A DNA stretch of 64,000 nucleotides. It comes from Novosphingobium flavum. GTDB lineage: Bacteria; Pseudomonadota; Alphaproteobacteria; Sphingomonadales; Sphingomonadaceae. The translations under genes were made by a program, and so were the position numbers. Location: contig NZ_JACLAW010000003.1 in NCBI RefSeq assembly GCF_014230315.1, positions 296,752 through 360,751 on the forward strand, in the 5' to 3' direction. The first letter of the stretch is position 1. The number at the start of each line of letters is the position of its first letter. This document shows positions 8,355-17,297 of the stretch, piece by piece. The notes under the pieces are model-generated. The model saw only the letters and a list, made by a program, of their open reading frames with translations. It searched no databases and was not told the origin of the DNA.

Positions 8355-9812
8355 TCAGCCGAGCTTCCATTCCCAGCCGAGCGGATCGCCGTCCATGGCT
8401 TCGACACCTTGTGCGGCCAGTTCGTCGCGCAGGGCATCGGAGCGGGCGAAGTCCTTTTCGGCGCGGGCGGCCTTGCGCTCGGCCAAGGTCTGCTCGATCG
8501 CACTTTCGTCGATCGTGGCTGCCCTGGGCCGGATGCGCAGGTCTGCGCGGGCGAGCGCCATCAGGTCGAGGCCGAGAACAGTGTCCATCGCGGCGAGCGC
8601 GGCGAGCTTTTCGCCGGCATCGACCTTCTTGAGCCCGGCGACTTCCTCGAGCACGGTAAGCGCGACCGGGGTGTTGAGATCGTCCGACACGGCGGCATCG
8701 AAACGGTCAAGATAGGGGGCGAACTTCGGCCCGAAAGTCTCGGCCGGGGCAGCCTGCGCCTTGAGGTTGCCCACCGCCATCACCAGCCGCTTGAGCCGGG
8801 TCAGCGCGGCGCCGAGCCCTTCCCAGGAGAACTCAAGCTCGCTGCGGTAATGGGCCTGAAGGCACATCAGGCGGTAGGCGAGCGGATGATAGCCCTTGTC
8901 GATCAGCAGTTGCAGGCGGAGGAATTCGCCCGACGACTTGCTCATCTTGCCCGAGCGTTCGACCAGGAAATTGTTGTGCATCCACACGCGGGCGCCGCTG
9001 TTGGCGGGAACGTCGAGCCCGTTCGTGCAGCAGAACGCCTGGTTCTGGGCGATCTCATTGGGGTGGTGAATCTCGCGGTGGTCGATCCCGCCGGTGTGGA
9101 TGTCGAACGGGAAGCCGAGGACCTGACCGCTCATCACCGAGCATTCGAGGTGCCAGCCGGGGGCGCCCCTGCCCCACGGCGAATCCCATTCCATCTGGCG
9201 CTTCTCGCCCTCGGGTGTCTTGCGCCAGATCGCGAAGTCCGCGCCGTTGCGCTTGCCTTCGACGGCCTCGATCCGGCCCTCGCCCTCGTCGGTCTGGGCG
9301 CGGGCGAGGCGGCCGTAGTCGGAAACGGTGGAGACATCGAAATAGAGGCCGGAGGGCAGCTCGTAGCAGTGCTTTTCCGCGATCGATTTAGCAAAGTCGA
9401 TCATTTGCGGGATGAAATCGGTGGCGATGGTCCACTGCGCCGGCTGGCGCACGTTGAGGGCGCGGATGTCGGCCCAGTAGGCCTCGGTATAGTGCTTGGC
9501 GATGTCCCAGATGGACTGCGCATTCTGGCGCGCCATCTTCTCCATCTTGTCCTCGCCCGCGTCGGCATCATCGGTCAGGTGGCCGACATCGGTGATGTTG
9601 ATGACGTGAGTGAGCCGGTAGCCCTTGAAGCTCAGCGTGCGGCCGAGAATGTCGGCGAAGACGTAAGCGCGCATGTTGCCGATGTGGGGGTAGTTGTAGA
9701 CCGTGGGGCCGCAGGAATAGACCCGCGCCTCGCCCTCGTGGACGGGCTCGAACGGCTCGGGCTGGCGGGTCAGGCTGTTGAACAGCGTGAGCGGGTGCGC
9801 GGCTTGGATCAT
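8355..9812 (-). CDS. cysS: Cysteinyl-tRNA synthetase
   Basis: Class I aminoacyl-tRNA synthetase charging tRNA-Cys, 485 residues from the ATG at 9812 (the open frame extends upstream with a Pro/Arg-rich, non-homologous sequence). Zinc ligand Cys34 lies in SCGPTVYN, the HIGH motif appears as HIGN (residues 43-46), and the KMSKS loop as GKMSKSSG. The anticodon-binding end carries ERKAARAEKDFARSDALRDELAAQG. It stands alone, convergent with the oxygenase gene. Confidence 0.97.
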   Translation of the reverse strand: MIQAAHPLTLFNSLTRQPEPFEPVHEGEARVYSCGPTVYNYPHIGNMRAYVFADILGRTLSFKGYRLTHVINITDVGHLTDDADAGEDKMEKMARQNAQSIWDIAKHYTEAYWADIRALNVRQPAQWTIATDFIPQMIDFAKSIAEKHCYELPSGLYFDVSTVSDYGRLARAQTDEGEGRIEAVEGKRNGADFAIWRKTPEGEKRQMEWDSPWGRGAPGWHLECSVMSGQVLGFPFDIHTGGIDHREIHHPNEIAQNQAFCCTNGLDVPANSGARVWMHNNFLVERSGKMSKSSGEFLRLQLLIDKGYHPLAYRLMCLQAHYRSELEFSWEGLGAALTRLKRLVMAVGNLKAQAAPAETFGPKFAPYLDRFDAAVSDDLNTPVALTVLEEVAGLKKVDAGEKLAALAAMDTVLGLDLMALARADLRIRPRAATIDESAIEQTLAERKAARAEKDFARSDALRDELAAQGVEAMDGDPLGWEWKLG

Positions 9813-9885
9813 GGCGCGGGGGCTTACGCGCGCGGGGCCAAAGGTCAAGCAGGCGCGCGAGGTGCCGCGCGCCTGCCTGCACGGT

Positions 9886-10458
9886 TTACTGGGCGGTAGC
9901 AGGCGCCGGGGCGGCAGGCTCGGCGGCGGCCGGCACGACTGCGGCCGGGGCGGCGGGTTGCGCGGCAAGGGCAGCCTTCACCTCATCCGGACGAAGGGCG
10001 CCGGGCCCGGGGCCCATGTCGTCGGCATCGACCAGCCGGTCCGTGTGCGAGGCCTTGAAGGCCTCCTCGGTCGACGGGGCGAGATCGGGCCGGCCGGCCA
10101 TGATGCCCATCTTGATCTTGCACAGGGCATACTGGGTTTCATCGGGCTCGACCTCGAGCGCGAGGAAATCCTTCGCCTCGCTCTTGACCATGTATTCGTG
10201 GCGGCCCGGTTCGGTGACCAGGATGAAGTAGCGGCCCGAACCCAGCGAACTGATCTTCTGGCCCTTTTCGTTGACCGCACAGCCCATCGCCGCGCCCATG
10301 ATCGTGCCGGTGCGATAGAACACGATCTGGCCCTTGCCCGCCGGCGGCGGCGGGATCACGACCGGCGCCTTGTCGGCCGCAAAGGCGGGCGCAGCGGCGC
10401 CAAGCGCCAGCGAGGCGGCAAGCACGGCGCGAGCCAGCCTGTTCCGGTTAGTTGCCAT
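9886..10458 (-). CDS. Exported DUF2846-like protein
   Basis: A 190-residue protein with a Sec-type signal peptide (residues 1-28, ending PAFAA). The central segment GKGQIVFYRTGTIMGAA and FILVTEPGRHEYMVK resembles DUF2846, a beta-rich envelope domain of unknown function. The last 40 residues are low-complexity Ala/Pro. The ATG overlaps the end of the upstream exported-protein gene by 11 bases, so the two form a coupled pair. Confidence 0.7.
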   Translation of the reverse strand: MATNRNRLARAVLAASLALGAAAPAFAADKAPVVIPPPPAGKGQIVFYRTGTIMGAAMGCAVNEKGQKISSLGSGRYFILVTEPGRHEYMVKSEAKDFLALEVEPDETQYALCKIKMGIMAGRPDLAPSTEEAFKASHTDRLVDADDMGPGPGALRPDEVKAALAAQPAAPAAVVPAAAEPAAPAPATAQ

Positions 10459-11098
10459 CAGTCATTTCCCCTCTGTTTTCTGGCGCGGCGACCATCGGCG
10501 CGCCGTCTGAAATTGTGGTTGGTTCGATTGCGAAGGCTTCGGCCGTCTTGGCCGTGGCCAGCGAACCCTTGGCATAGACCGCCTTGGCGCCGCTGATCGC
10601 AAAGCCGAGCAGGCCGATCGGCAAGGGCGCCATGACGCTCGCCGCGTTGAGGGCATCGACCTGGTGGATCGCGTCCTTCCCGGCCACGGCCGCCTTGAGC
10701 GAGCGCAGGCGCAGGTGGCGTCCGTTCACGTCGAGCCAGCGCGCGGCCAGGACCAGTTCGCCCGCCGCGCCGCTGCCGCCGCTCTTCTTGGCATGGATCA
10801 CTTCGCCTTCGCCGAGCGCCCCGGCAGGGACGACGACCTTGCCGTCGAGCAGGACCGGTTCGGCGAGCGAGATCGGGAAATGCTCGCCCGTCTTGCTGGT
10901 CTGGCTGCTCATCTCCGCCTCGAAACGGAGGACCAGCGGCGTCAATGCCGGGATGGCGGGGCCTGACGGCACCGGGGTCGGCGCGGGCACGGGCGCGGCG
11001 CTCTCCGCCAATGCTGCGGGGGAAATCGGCTGGGCAGTGACGCAAGCCCCGTGAACCGCAGCCATGAGCAGCGGCAGTCCGAATATCTTCGACCGCAT
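10448..11098 (-). CDS. Exported hypothetical protein (beta-rich, TrbI/VirB10-tail-like)
   Basis: A 216-residue protein starting at ATG 11098, with a hydrophobic N-terminus (KIFGLPLLMAAVHGACV) that acts as a signal peptide or lipobox-like anchor, then a Pro/Ala linker. The core LVLRFEAEMSSQTSKTGEHFPISLAEPVLLDGKVVVPAGALGEGEV resembles the surface beta-domain seen in VirB10/TrbI-type proteins. A hydrophobic glycine-rich stretch (PLPIGLLGFAISGAKAV) lies near the end. It is coupled to the DUF2846-like gene by an 11-base overlap. The function is unknown and the VirB10 likeness is tentative. Confidence 0.65.
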   Translation of the reverse strand: MRSKIFGLPLLMAAVHGACVTAQPISPAALAESAAPVPAPTPVPSGPAIPALTPLVLRFEAEMSSQTSKTGEHFPISLAEPVLLDGKVVVPAGALGEGEVIHAKKSGGSGAAGELVLAARWLDVNGRHLRLRSLKAAVAGKDAIHQVDALNAASVMAPLPIGLLGFAISGAKAVYAKGSLATAKTAEAFAIEPTTISDGAPMVAAPENRGEMTDGN

Positions 11099-11152
11099 CC
11101 TTGTCCCCCTGCCGCGTATTTGGCGCAGCTCAGGGGAAATGCGCAAGTGGAA

Positions 11153-12967
11153 TTACTCTTCCTCGAAGAGGTCCGCGAGCTGTTCGATGATCGTGCCGCC
11201 GAGCTGTTCGGCGTCCATGATGGTCACGGCGCGGCGGTAGTAGCGGGTGACGTCGTGGCCTATGCCGATGGCCACGAGCTGGACCGGGCTCTGCTTTTCG
11301 ATCCACTCGATCACCTTGCGCAGGTGCTGTTCGAGGTAGCCCGCAGAGTTCACGCTGAGGGTCGAATCGTCGACCGGGGCGCCGTCGGAGATGACCATCA
11401 GGATGCGGCGGTCTTCCTGCCGCGCCAGCAGGCGGGAATGGGCCCAGAGCAGGGCCTCGCCGTCGATGTTTTCCTTGAGCACGCCCTCGCGCATCATCAG
11501 GCCGAGGTTCTTGCGCGCGCGGCGCCAGGGCTCGTCGGCCTTCTTGTAGACGATATGGCGCAGGTCGTTGAGGCGGCCGGGGTGCGCGGGCTTGCCTGAT
11601 TGCAGCCATTGCTCGCGGCTCTGCCCGCCCTTCCACGCGCGGGTGGTGAAGCCGAGGATCTCGGTCTTGACCCCGCAGCGTTCAAGCGTGCGGGCGAGGA
11701 CGTCGGCGCTGATCGCCGCGATCGAGATCGGGCGCCCGCGCATCGAGCCGGAATTGTCGAGCAGGAGGGTGACGACCGTGTCCTTGAACTCGGTATCGCG
11801 CTCGCGCTTGTAGGACAGCGAATGGCCGGGCGAGACGACGATCCGCGCAAGGCGGGCGGCATCGAGCAGGCCTTCTTCCTGATCGAAGTCCCATGAGCGG
11901 CTCTGCTGCGCCATCAGGCGGCGCTGGAGGCGGTTGGCGAGGCGGGTGACCACGCCCTGCAGACCCTTGAGCTGCGCATCGAGATAGGAGCGCAGGCGGG
12001 TCAGCTCCTCCTCGTCGCACAGTTCGGTTGCGCTCACGATCTCGTCGAACTTGTCGGTATAGACCTTGTAGTCGAAATCGGCGGGAAAGTCGGTCCACGG
12101 CCGGTTCGGGCGGGTCGGCAACATGCCTTCCTCGCCGTCCTCGGCCATTTCGCCGTCGTCGATCTCCTCGTCGAGCTCGCCCTCGCCGCTTTCGCCGCCC
12201 TGATCGTCGCCGGGAGTCGGCTGGGCGGCCATTTCGGCGGGGGACTGATCCTCGCCGGCCTCGCCGCCGTCCTCGTCGTCCTCGGTCTCTTCCTCGCCGT
12301 CCTGATCGGTCGTGTCGGTCTGCTCGGGCTCGATCTCCTCGGTCCGGGTCAGTTCGAGGTGCTGGAGCATGCCGAGGGCAAGGGTCTGGAAGGCGCGCTG
12401 GTCTTCGAGGGCGCCGGCCAGCGCGTCGAAGTCCTTGCCCGCCTTGGCCTCAATCCAACGGCGGACCAGTTCGACCCCGCCGCGCGCCGCCTCGGGCACG
12501 TCCTGCCCGGTCAGCCGCTCGCGCAGCAGGAGCGAAAGCGCGGCCTGCACCGGAACCTCGTCGGCGCGGGAGGCGCGGGTGATCGGGTCGGTGCCGATCC
12601 GCTGGGTCAGCGCGGCATCGAGATTGCCGCGCATGCCGAAGAAATCGCGCGCGCCGAGCGCTTCGTAGCGGACCTGTTCGACCGCGTCGTAACAGGCGCG
12701 TGCCGAGCTTTCGGTCGGCGCATTTCGGGCGTGGAGTTTTTCGTCGTGATGGCGCAGGCGCAGGGCGAAACTGTCCGCCACCCCGCGCGCTTGCGCCGCC
12801 GCGCCGCGCGGCAGGCCGCGCCCCGGCATCGGGACGCGCAGGGTATGGCCGGTCAGCGCCGGGCCGTCACCGGTCCAGACCAGATCAAGCTCGGCATCGC
12901 CCGAAATCGCGCGGCTGGCGCCGGTGAGCGCGGACTTGAACCTGTCGAGGGGGGATTCTTCGGCCAT
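11153..12967 (-). CDS. cobT: Cobaltochelatase CobT-like VWA protein
   Basis: A 604-residue protein of the CobT family, the VWA-carrying subunit of the aerobic (CobN-CobS-CobT) cobalt chelatase of vitamin B12 synthesis. An N-terminal domain (1-215) is followed by a very acidic linker (about 220-290) and a C-terminal VWA domain with the MIDAS motif [12 protein letters not shown]. The end, DADQLGGTI-like in family members, reads [20 protein letters not shown]. cobS, its usual AAA+ partner, is not in the window. Its position suggests a housekeeping ion-insertion or MoxR-VWA role; the substrate is inferred from family. Confidence 0.85.
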   Translation of the reverse strand: MAEESPLDRFKSALTGASRAISGDAELDLVWTGDGPALTGHTLRVPMPGRGLPRGAAAQARGVADSFALRLRHHDEKLHARNAPTESSARACYDAVEQVRYEALGARDFFGMRGNLDAALTQRIGTDPITRASRADEVPVQAALSLLLRERLTGQDVPEAARGGVELVRRWIEAKAGKDFDALAGALEDQRAFQTLALGMLQHLELTRTEEIEPEQTDTTDQDGEEETEDDEDGGEAGEDQSPAEMAAQPTPGDDQGGESGEGELDEEIDDGEMAEDGEEGMLPTRPNRPWTDFPADFDYKVYTDKFDEIVSATELCDEEELTRLRSYLDAQLKGLQGVVTRLANRLQRRLMAQQSRSWDFDQEEGLLDAARLARIVVSPGHSLSYKRERDTEFKDTVVTLLLDNSGSMRGRPISIAAISADVLARTLERCGVKTEILGFTTRAWKGGQSREQWLQSGKPAHPGRLNDLRHIVYKKADEPWRRARKNLGLMMREGVLKENIDGEALLWAHSRLLARQEDRRILMVISDGAPVDDSTLSVNSAGYLEQHLRKVIEWIEKQSPVQLVAIGIGHDVTRYYRRAVTIMDAEQLGGTIIEQLADLFEEE

Positions 12968-12996
12968 TGTTCCGTGAGGCTAGCGTCAGTGCGCGG

Positions 12997-13023
12997 CCTT
13001 CGACAAGCTCAGGCCGAGCGGGG
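12997..13023. repeat. Short motif of a common intergenic repeat type
   Basis: CTTCGACAAGCTCAGG followed by CCGAGCGGGG sits between cobT and the transaldolase gene. From memory this word recurs in intergenic DNA of sphingomonads and other GC-rich bacteria. Only one copy was noticed in the window, so repeat status is not shown here. Confidence 0.35.
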
Positions 13024-13070
13024 ATAGAGATATTTACGCATACCCGCCCGGACCAAGCCTGACTGCGGCC

Positions 13071-13100
13071 TTACAGGCTCTGGCCTTAGAGGCTCTGGCC
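13071..13100 (-). repeat. 15-bp tandem duplication across the end of the transaldolase gene
   Basis: Two adjacent 15-base units (13071-13085 and 13086-13100) differ at one base. On the minus strand both read Gly-Gln-Ser-Leu-stop, and the difference is a synonymous CTC/CTG leucine codon. The duplication therefore repeats the last four codons and the TAA stop, leaving the protein unchanged. Confidence 0.9.
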
Positions 13101-13736
13101 GGTCTTCGCCCAGTCGGCGAGGAAGCCCTCGATGCCCTTGTCGGTCAGGACGTGCTTGAACAGGCCCTTGATGACGGCGGGCGGCGCGGTCATCACGTCG
13201 GCGCCGATCTTGGCGCTTTCCAGCACGTGGACGCCGTGGCGGACCGAGGCGACGAGGATCTCGGTCGAGAAGGCGTAGTTGTCGTAGATCAGGCGGATGT
13301 CGCGGATCAGCTCCATCCCGTCGAAGCCGTTGTCGTCATGACGGCCGACGAAGGGCGAGATGAAGCTGGCGCCGGCCTTGGCCGCGAGCAGGGCCTGGTT
13401 GGCCGAGAAGCAGAGGGTGACATTGACCATCGAACCATCGCCGGTCAGCGCCTTGCAGGTCTTCAGGCCGTCGATGGTGAGCGGCACCTTGATGCAGACA
13501 TTGTCGGCGATCTTGCGGAGGATTTCCGCCTCGCGCATCATCCCGGCATGGTCGAGCGCGACCACTTCGGCGCTGACGGGGCCATCGACCAGCCCGCAGA
13601 TTTCCTTGGTCACTTCCAGGAAATCGCGGCCAGACTTGGCGATCAGCGAGGGGTTGGTGGTCACGCCATCGAGCAGGCCGGTGGCGGCCAGGTCTGCGAT
13701 TTCGGCGGTGTCGGCGGTGTCGACGAAGAACTTCAC
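13086..13736 (-). CDS. Transaldolase, small FSA/TalC type
   Basis: A 216-residue class I aldolase of the fructose-6-phosphate aldolase/small transaldolase group, joining C3 and C6/C7 sugar phosphates. The Schiff-base lysine is Lys83 in VCIKVPLT; the family start [13 protein letters not shown] and the motif [13 protein letters not shown] are present. A GTG at 13736 serves as start, with GGGAG about 7 bases upstream. The 3' end carries a 15-bp tandem duplication that includes the stop. Whether it acts as transaldolase in the pentose-phosphate pathway or as F6P aldolase cannot be read from the sequence. Confidence 0.92.
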   Translation of the reverse strand: MKFFVDTADTAEIADLAATGLLDGVTTNPSLIAKSGRDFLEVTKEICGLVDGPVSAEVVALDHAGMMREAEILRKIADNVCIKVPLTIDGLKTCKALTGDGSMVNVTLCFSANQALLAAKAGASFISPFVGRHDDNGFDGMELIRDIRLIYDNYAFSTEILVASVRHGVHVLESAKIGADVMTAPPAVIKGLFKHVLTDKGIEGFLADWAKTGQSL

Positions 13737-13853
13737 GGGACGGCTCCCAGCAGCGAGGGGTGATTCCTTTCACGGCCTATAGGCGCGTCCGGGGATAAAA
13801 CCCAAGCCCTCCCCTGTCGCGTCGCGGCCACTCACTCCATATAGGCGCTTCCC

Positions 13854-16019
13854 ATGCGCCGCGCCCGCCTTCTTGTCTTCAACGCCGCCCTCGGCCCGCT
13901 CGATTACCGGGTGCCCGAACACATGGCGGTGGAGCCCGGCTCGATCGTGATCGCGCCGCTCGGCCCCCGGCAGGTGCTGGGCATCGTATGGGAGCCCGAT
14001 CGGCTGGAGGCGGGCGACGTGCCGGAGCACAAGCTGCGCCCGCTGCTGGAAGTGCTGCCGGTGCCCCCACTCTCCGCGCCGCTGCGCCGCCTGATCGAAT
14101 GGACGGCGGACTATTACTGCGCCTCTCCGGCGGCGGTCGCGCGGATGGCGCTGGGCTCGACCGCGGCGCTGAGGGGCGGCGGCACGACCACGGAATACCG
14201 CCTGACCGGCGAGGAACCGGCCCGCCTTACCCCGCAGCGCGCCGCGGCGATGGACGCGCTGCACGGTGAGCAGGCAACGATACGCGAACTGGCGGAAAAG
14301 GCCGGGGTTTCCGAAGGTGTGCTGCGCGGGATGGTCGGCGCCGGCCTGCTGGAGCCGGTGACGGTCGACCTTGACCGGCCCTATCCCAAGGCCAACCCGA
14401 GCCATGCCGCGCCCGACCTTTCAGCCGACCAGCAGGCGGCAGCCGATGCCTTTGTTGCCGCCGTGCGCGAAGGGGGCTTCCAGCCGTTCCTGCTCGACGG
14501 AGTGACCGGCTCGGGCAAGACCGAGTGCTATTTCGAGGCGATGGCCGAGGCCTTGGCGCAGCGGCGGCAAGTGCTGATCCTGCTGCCCGAGATCGCGCTG
14601 ACCGAGAATTTCCTGCGCCGCTTCGAGGCACGCTTCGGGGTGGCGCCGGTGCTGTGGCACTCCTCGCTCAAGTCGAGCGAGCGGCGGCGGGCCTGGCGGG
14701 CGATCGTTTCGGGGGACGCGCAAGTGGTTGTCGGCGCGCGCTCGGCCCTGTTCATGCCCTATGCCCGGCTGGGGCTGATCGTGGTGGACGAGGCGCACGA
14801 GGTCTCGTTCAAGCAGGATGACGGGGTGCGCTACAATGCGCGCGACGTGGCGGTGATCCGCGCCAAGTTCGAAGGCATCCCGGTGGTGCTGGCAAGCGCG
14901 ACCCCCGCGCTCGAATCGATGCAGCTGGCCGAGGCCGGGGTCTATCGCAAGATTGCCCTGCCCGCCCGCTTCGGCGGCGCGGAGCTTCCGGCGATCGAGG
15001 TGGTGGACCTGCGCATCGAACAGCCCGAGCGGCAGCACTGGCTCTCGCCCCGGCTGGTCAAGGCGATGAAGGACCGCCTGCTCAAGGGCGAACAGTCGCT
15101 GCTGTTCCTCAACCGGCGCGGCTATGCCCCGCTGACCCTGTGCCGCCACTGCGGGCACCGCTTCCAGTGCCCCAATTGCACGGCCTGGCTGGTCGAGCAC
15201 CGCCTGTCGCGCCGCCTCGCCTGCCACCATTGCGGGCACGAGGTGCCGGTGCCCGAGGCCTGCCCGGAATGCGCCACGCCCGAATGCATGGTCGCCTGCG
15301 GCCCCGGGGTGGAGCGGATCGCCGACGAGGTGACCGAGCGCTTTCCCGAGGCCCGGGTCGCGCTGGTAACGTCGGACACGCTCAACACGCCCGCGAAGAT
15401 CAACGAATTCGTCGAGGCGGCCGAGAACAAGCTGATCGACGTGATCGTGGGCACCCAGCTTGTCACCAAGGGCTACCACTTTCCCGAACTGACCCTGGTG
15501 GGCGTGATCGATGCCGACCTTGGCCTTGAGGGCGGTGACCTGCGCGCGGGCGAGCGGACCTATCAGCAGATCGCCCAGGTGGCCGGGCGCGCCGGGCGCG
15601 GCGAGAAGCCCGGCGAAGTGCTGATCCAGACCCGCCATCCGACCGCGCCGGTGATCGCCGCGCTCGCCGCCGGAGACCGCGATGCCTTCTATTCGGCCGA
15701 GACCGAGAGCCGCCGCGATGCCGGGGCGCCCCCGTTCGGGCGCTGGGCGGCGATCATCGTATCGAGCGAGGACGAGGCCGAGGCGCGCGAGGCGGCCCGC
15801 GCGATCGGCGGGGTGCGCCCGCTCCTGCCCGACGTGGCGATCCTCGGGCCCGCCCCGGCACCGATGGCCCTGCTGCGCGGGCGCTACCGCTACCGCCTGC
15901 TGATCAATGCCCGGCGCAGCGCCGAGCTGCAGAAGGCGATCCGCGACTGGCTGGGCCCGCTGCGCTTTCCGCAAGGGGTGCGGATCGGGATCGACATCGA
16001 TCCCTACTCGTTTGTCTGA
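13854..16019 (+). CDS. priA: Primosomal protein N' (replication restart helicase)
   Basis: A 721-residue superfamily 2 helicase that reloads the replisome at stalled forks. Domains in order: 3' DNA-binding domain (1-105), winged helix, helicase core with Walker A GVTGSGKTE and DEAH box VVDEAHEVSFKQ, a cysteine-rich zinc-binding insertion (CRHCGH, CPNC, CHHCGH, CPECATPEC) and a C-terminal helicase lobe with QVAGRAGRG. The length is typical. It is divergent from the transaldolase gene, with a 117-base shared gap. Confidence 0.97.
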   Translation: MRRARLLVFNAALGPLDYRVPEHMAVEPGSIVIAPLGPRQVLGIVWEPDRLEAGDVPEHKLRPLLEVLPVPPLSAPLRRLIEWTADYYCASPAAVARMALGSTAALRGGGTTTEYRLTGEEPARLTPQRAAAMDALHGEQATIRELAEKAGVSEGVLRGMVGAGLLEPVTVDLDRPYPKANPSHAAPDLSADQQAAADAFVAAVREGGFQPFLLDGVTGSGKTECYFEAMAEALAQRRQVLILLPEIALTENFLRRFEARFGVAPVLWHSSLKSSERRRAWRAIVSGDAQVVVGARSALFMPYARLGLIVVDEAHEVSFKQDDGVRYNARDVAVIRAKFEGIPVVLASATPALESMQLAEAGVYRKIALPARFGGAELPAIEVVDLRIEQPERQHWLSPRLVKAMKDRLLKGEQSLLFLNRRGYAPLTLCRHCGHRFQCPNCTAWLVEHRLSRRLACHHCGHEVPVPEACPECATPECMVACGPGVERIADEVTERFPEARVALVTSDTLNTPAKINEFVEAAENKLIDVIVGTQLVTKGYHFPELTLVGVIDADLGLEGGDLRAGERTYQQIAQVAGRAGRGEKPGEVLIQTRHPTAPVIAALAAGDRDAFYSAETESRRDAGAPPFGRWAAIIVSSEDEAEAREAARAIGGVRPLLPDVAILGPAPAPMALLRGRYRYRLLINARRSAELQKAIRDWLGPLRFPQGVRIGIDIDPYSFV

Positions 16020-16133
16020 AGTGCGTTTCGTTTAGCTGGAACGAGGCGCGGTTCGGTCTGCGTTCAGGCGGATCGGCGTCAAAAAGGATCGCGCGCTGCG
16101 GCAGGGTGCGCGCGACAGGCTGGAGAGACATCT

Positions 16134-16838
16134 ATGACCCCGAAAAACATCCTGGGCGCATTCGCCCTTGTCGCCACTGTTGCCAGCGGCGCTGCCGCGC
16201 CGGCTGTCGCGCAGCCCTATGCCGGGGGCGGCTATTCGACCGACTTCTGGCGCGGCGCGCCCGACGGATTGCAGCAGCGGATCGACTGGCTGCAACAGCG
16301 CATCGACCGCGGCCTGCGCGACGGCAGCCTGAACCGCCGCGAGGCGACCCGCGCGCAATACGAACTCGACATGCTGCGCCGTGATGCCACCGCGCTGCAG
16401 GCCCGGCTCGACAACCTGAGCCGCGGCATCCGCTGGGCGCGCAGCGATGGTCCGGGTTATGGCGGCGGCGTTGGCGTTGGCGGCGGCGCTTATGGCGGCG
16501 GCTACGGCGGGGGCTATGGCGGGGGCTATGGCAACTACCGCGCCCCGGCGTCGACCGACTATGACGCCTATCGCTACTACCGCGACGATCCGCGCTATAC
16601 CGAGCGGCGCCTGTCGCCCGACGACGAGATCTATCGCGGCTCCGACGGACGCTATTACTGCAAGCGGTCTGACGGCACGACCGGCCTCGTCATCGGCGCG
16701 ATCGGCGGCGCGGCGCTGGGCAACGTGATCGACGGCGGCCGCGACCGCGTAGCCGGGACGCTGATCGGCGGCGCGCTGGGGGCTTTCCTCGGCAAGTCGG
16801 TCGACCAGAACCAGAGCCAGGACGTGCGCTGCCGTTAA
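16134..16838 (+). CDS. Exported glycine-zipper 2TM-domain protein
   Basis: A 234-residue envelope protein. A signal peptide (1-27) precedes a helical segment (about 38-95, GLQQRIDWLQQRIDRGLRDGSLN), then a Gly/Tyr-rich repeat region (about 103-130), and a C-terminal glycine-zipper hairpin TTGLVIGAIGGAALGNVI...GTLIGGALGAFLG. Such domains insert into or associate with the outer membrane. GGAGAG just before the ATG is a good ribosome-binding site. The function is unknown; it stands alone and is convergent with the next gene. Confidence 0.8.
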   Translation: MTPKNILGAFALVATVASGAAAPAVAQPYAGGGYSTDFWRGAPDGLQQRIDWLQQRIDRGLRDGSLNRREATRAQYELDMLRRDATALQARLDNLSRGIRWARSDGPGYGGGVGVGGGAYGGGYGGGYGGGYGNYRAPASTDYDAYRYYRDDPRYTERRLSPDDEIYRGSDGRYYCKRSDGTTGLVIGAIGGAALGNVIDGGRDRVAGTLIGGALGAFLGKSVDQNQSQDVRCR

Positions 16839-16857
16839 GATTGGGGCCGCTAAGCCT

Positions 16858-17202
16858 TCAGGTAAACGTCGCTGATGCGGGCCCACACCGGGTCGGCGTC
16901 AGCGGCGGTTCGCCTTCCCCAAAAGCCAGCGGCATGGCGAACCAGCCGGCCGGGGCGGGCGTGGTGAAGGCTGCCTGCCAGCGCAGGGCGCGCACCCAGG
17001 CGAGCATTTCGCCATCGCTCTCCGGCGTACCGCTCGACACGGCGAGGTAAGCCGAGGCGACCTCGCCCCCTTCCCCCAGTTTCACGCAGGCGACCGCCGA
17101 ACGGCCGAGCAGTTCGCGCGGAACCGGCGGGAGGTCTTCGGCGGCGAGCGGTGCGGCCAGCAGCAGGGCCGCGATCGGGATCAGGCGGGACAGGAGCTTC
17201 AT
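16858..17202 (-). CDS. Small exported protein with TonB-C-like domain
   Basis: A 114-residue protein from ATG 17202, with a signal peptide KLLSRLIPIAALLLAAPLAA. The mature part SAVACVKLGEGGEVASAYLAVSSGTPESDGEMLAWVRALRWQAA follows the pattern of TonB C-terminal domains (strand, SSG turn, helix, W-strand). It has no TonB membrane anchor and no Pro-rich linker of note, so it is not an energy transducer itself. An upstream ATG at 17223 is possible but spoils the signal peptide. The domain call is by pattern only. Confidence 0.6.
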   Translation of the reverse strand: MKLLSRLIPIAALLLAAPLAAEDLPPVPRELLGRSAVACVKLGEGGEVASAYLAVSSGTPESDGEMLAWVRALRWQAAFTTPAPAGWFAMPLAFGEGEPPLTPTRCGPASATFT

Positions 17203-17297
17203 CGCCCAAGCCTGCCGGGACATGGCTAACCGCTCAATCGGGATAATCCCCTAGACACCGCAACCGACCGGAATCGGGACAGCGCCCAGCCCGCTTC

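Noticed and set aside
8409..9899. 496-residue open frame opposite cysS
   Set aside because: GC-driven shadow: cysS is certain on the other strand, and the translation has no recognisable domain.
16440..16540. Short GC-rich tandem repeats resembling a minisatellite
   Set aside because: They encode the Gly/Tyr-rich region of the glycine-zipper protein and are in frame.
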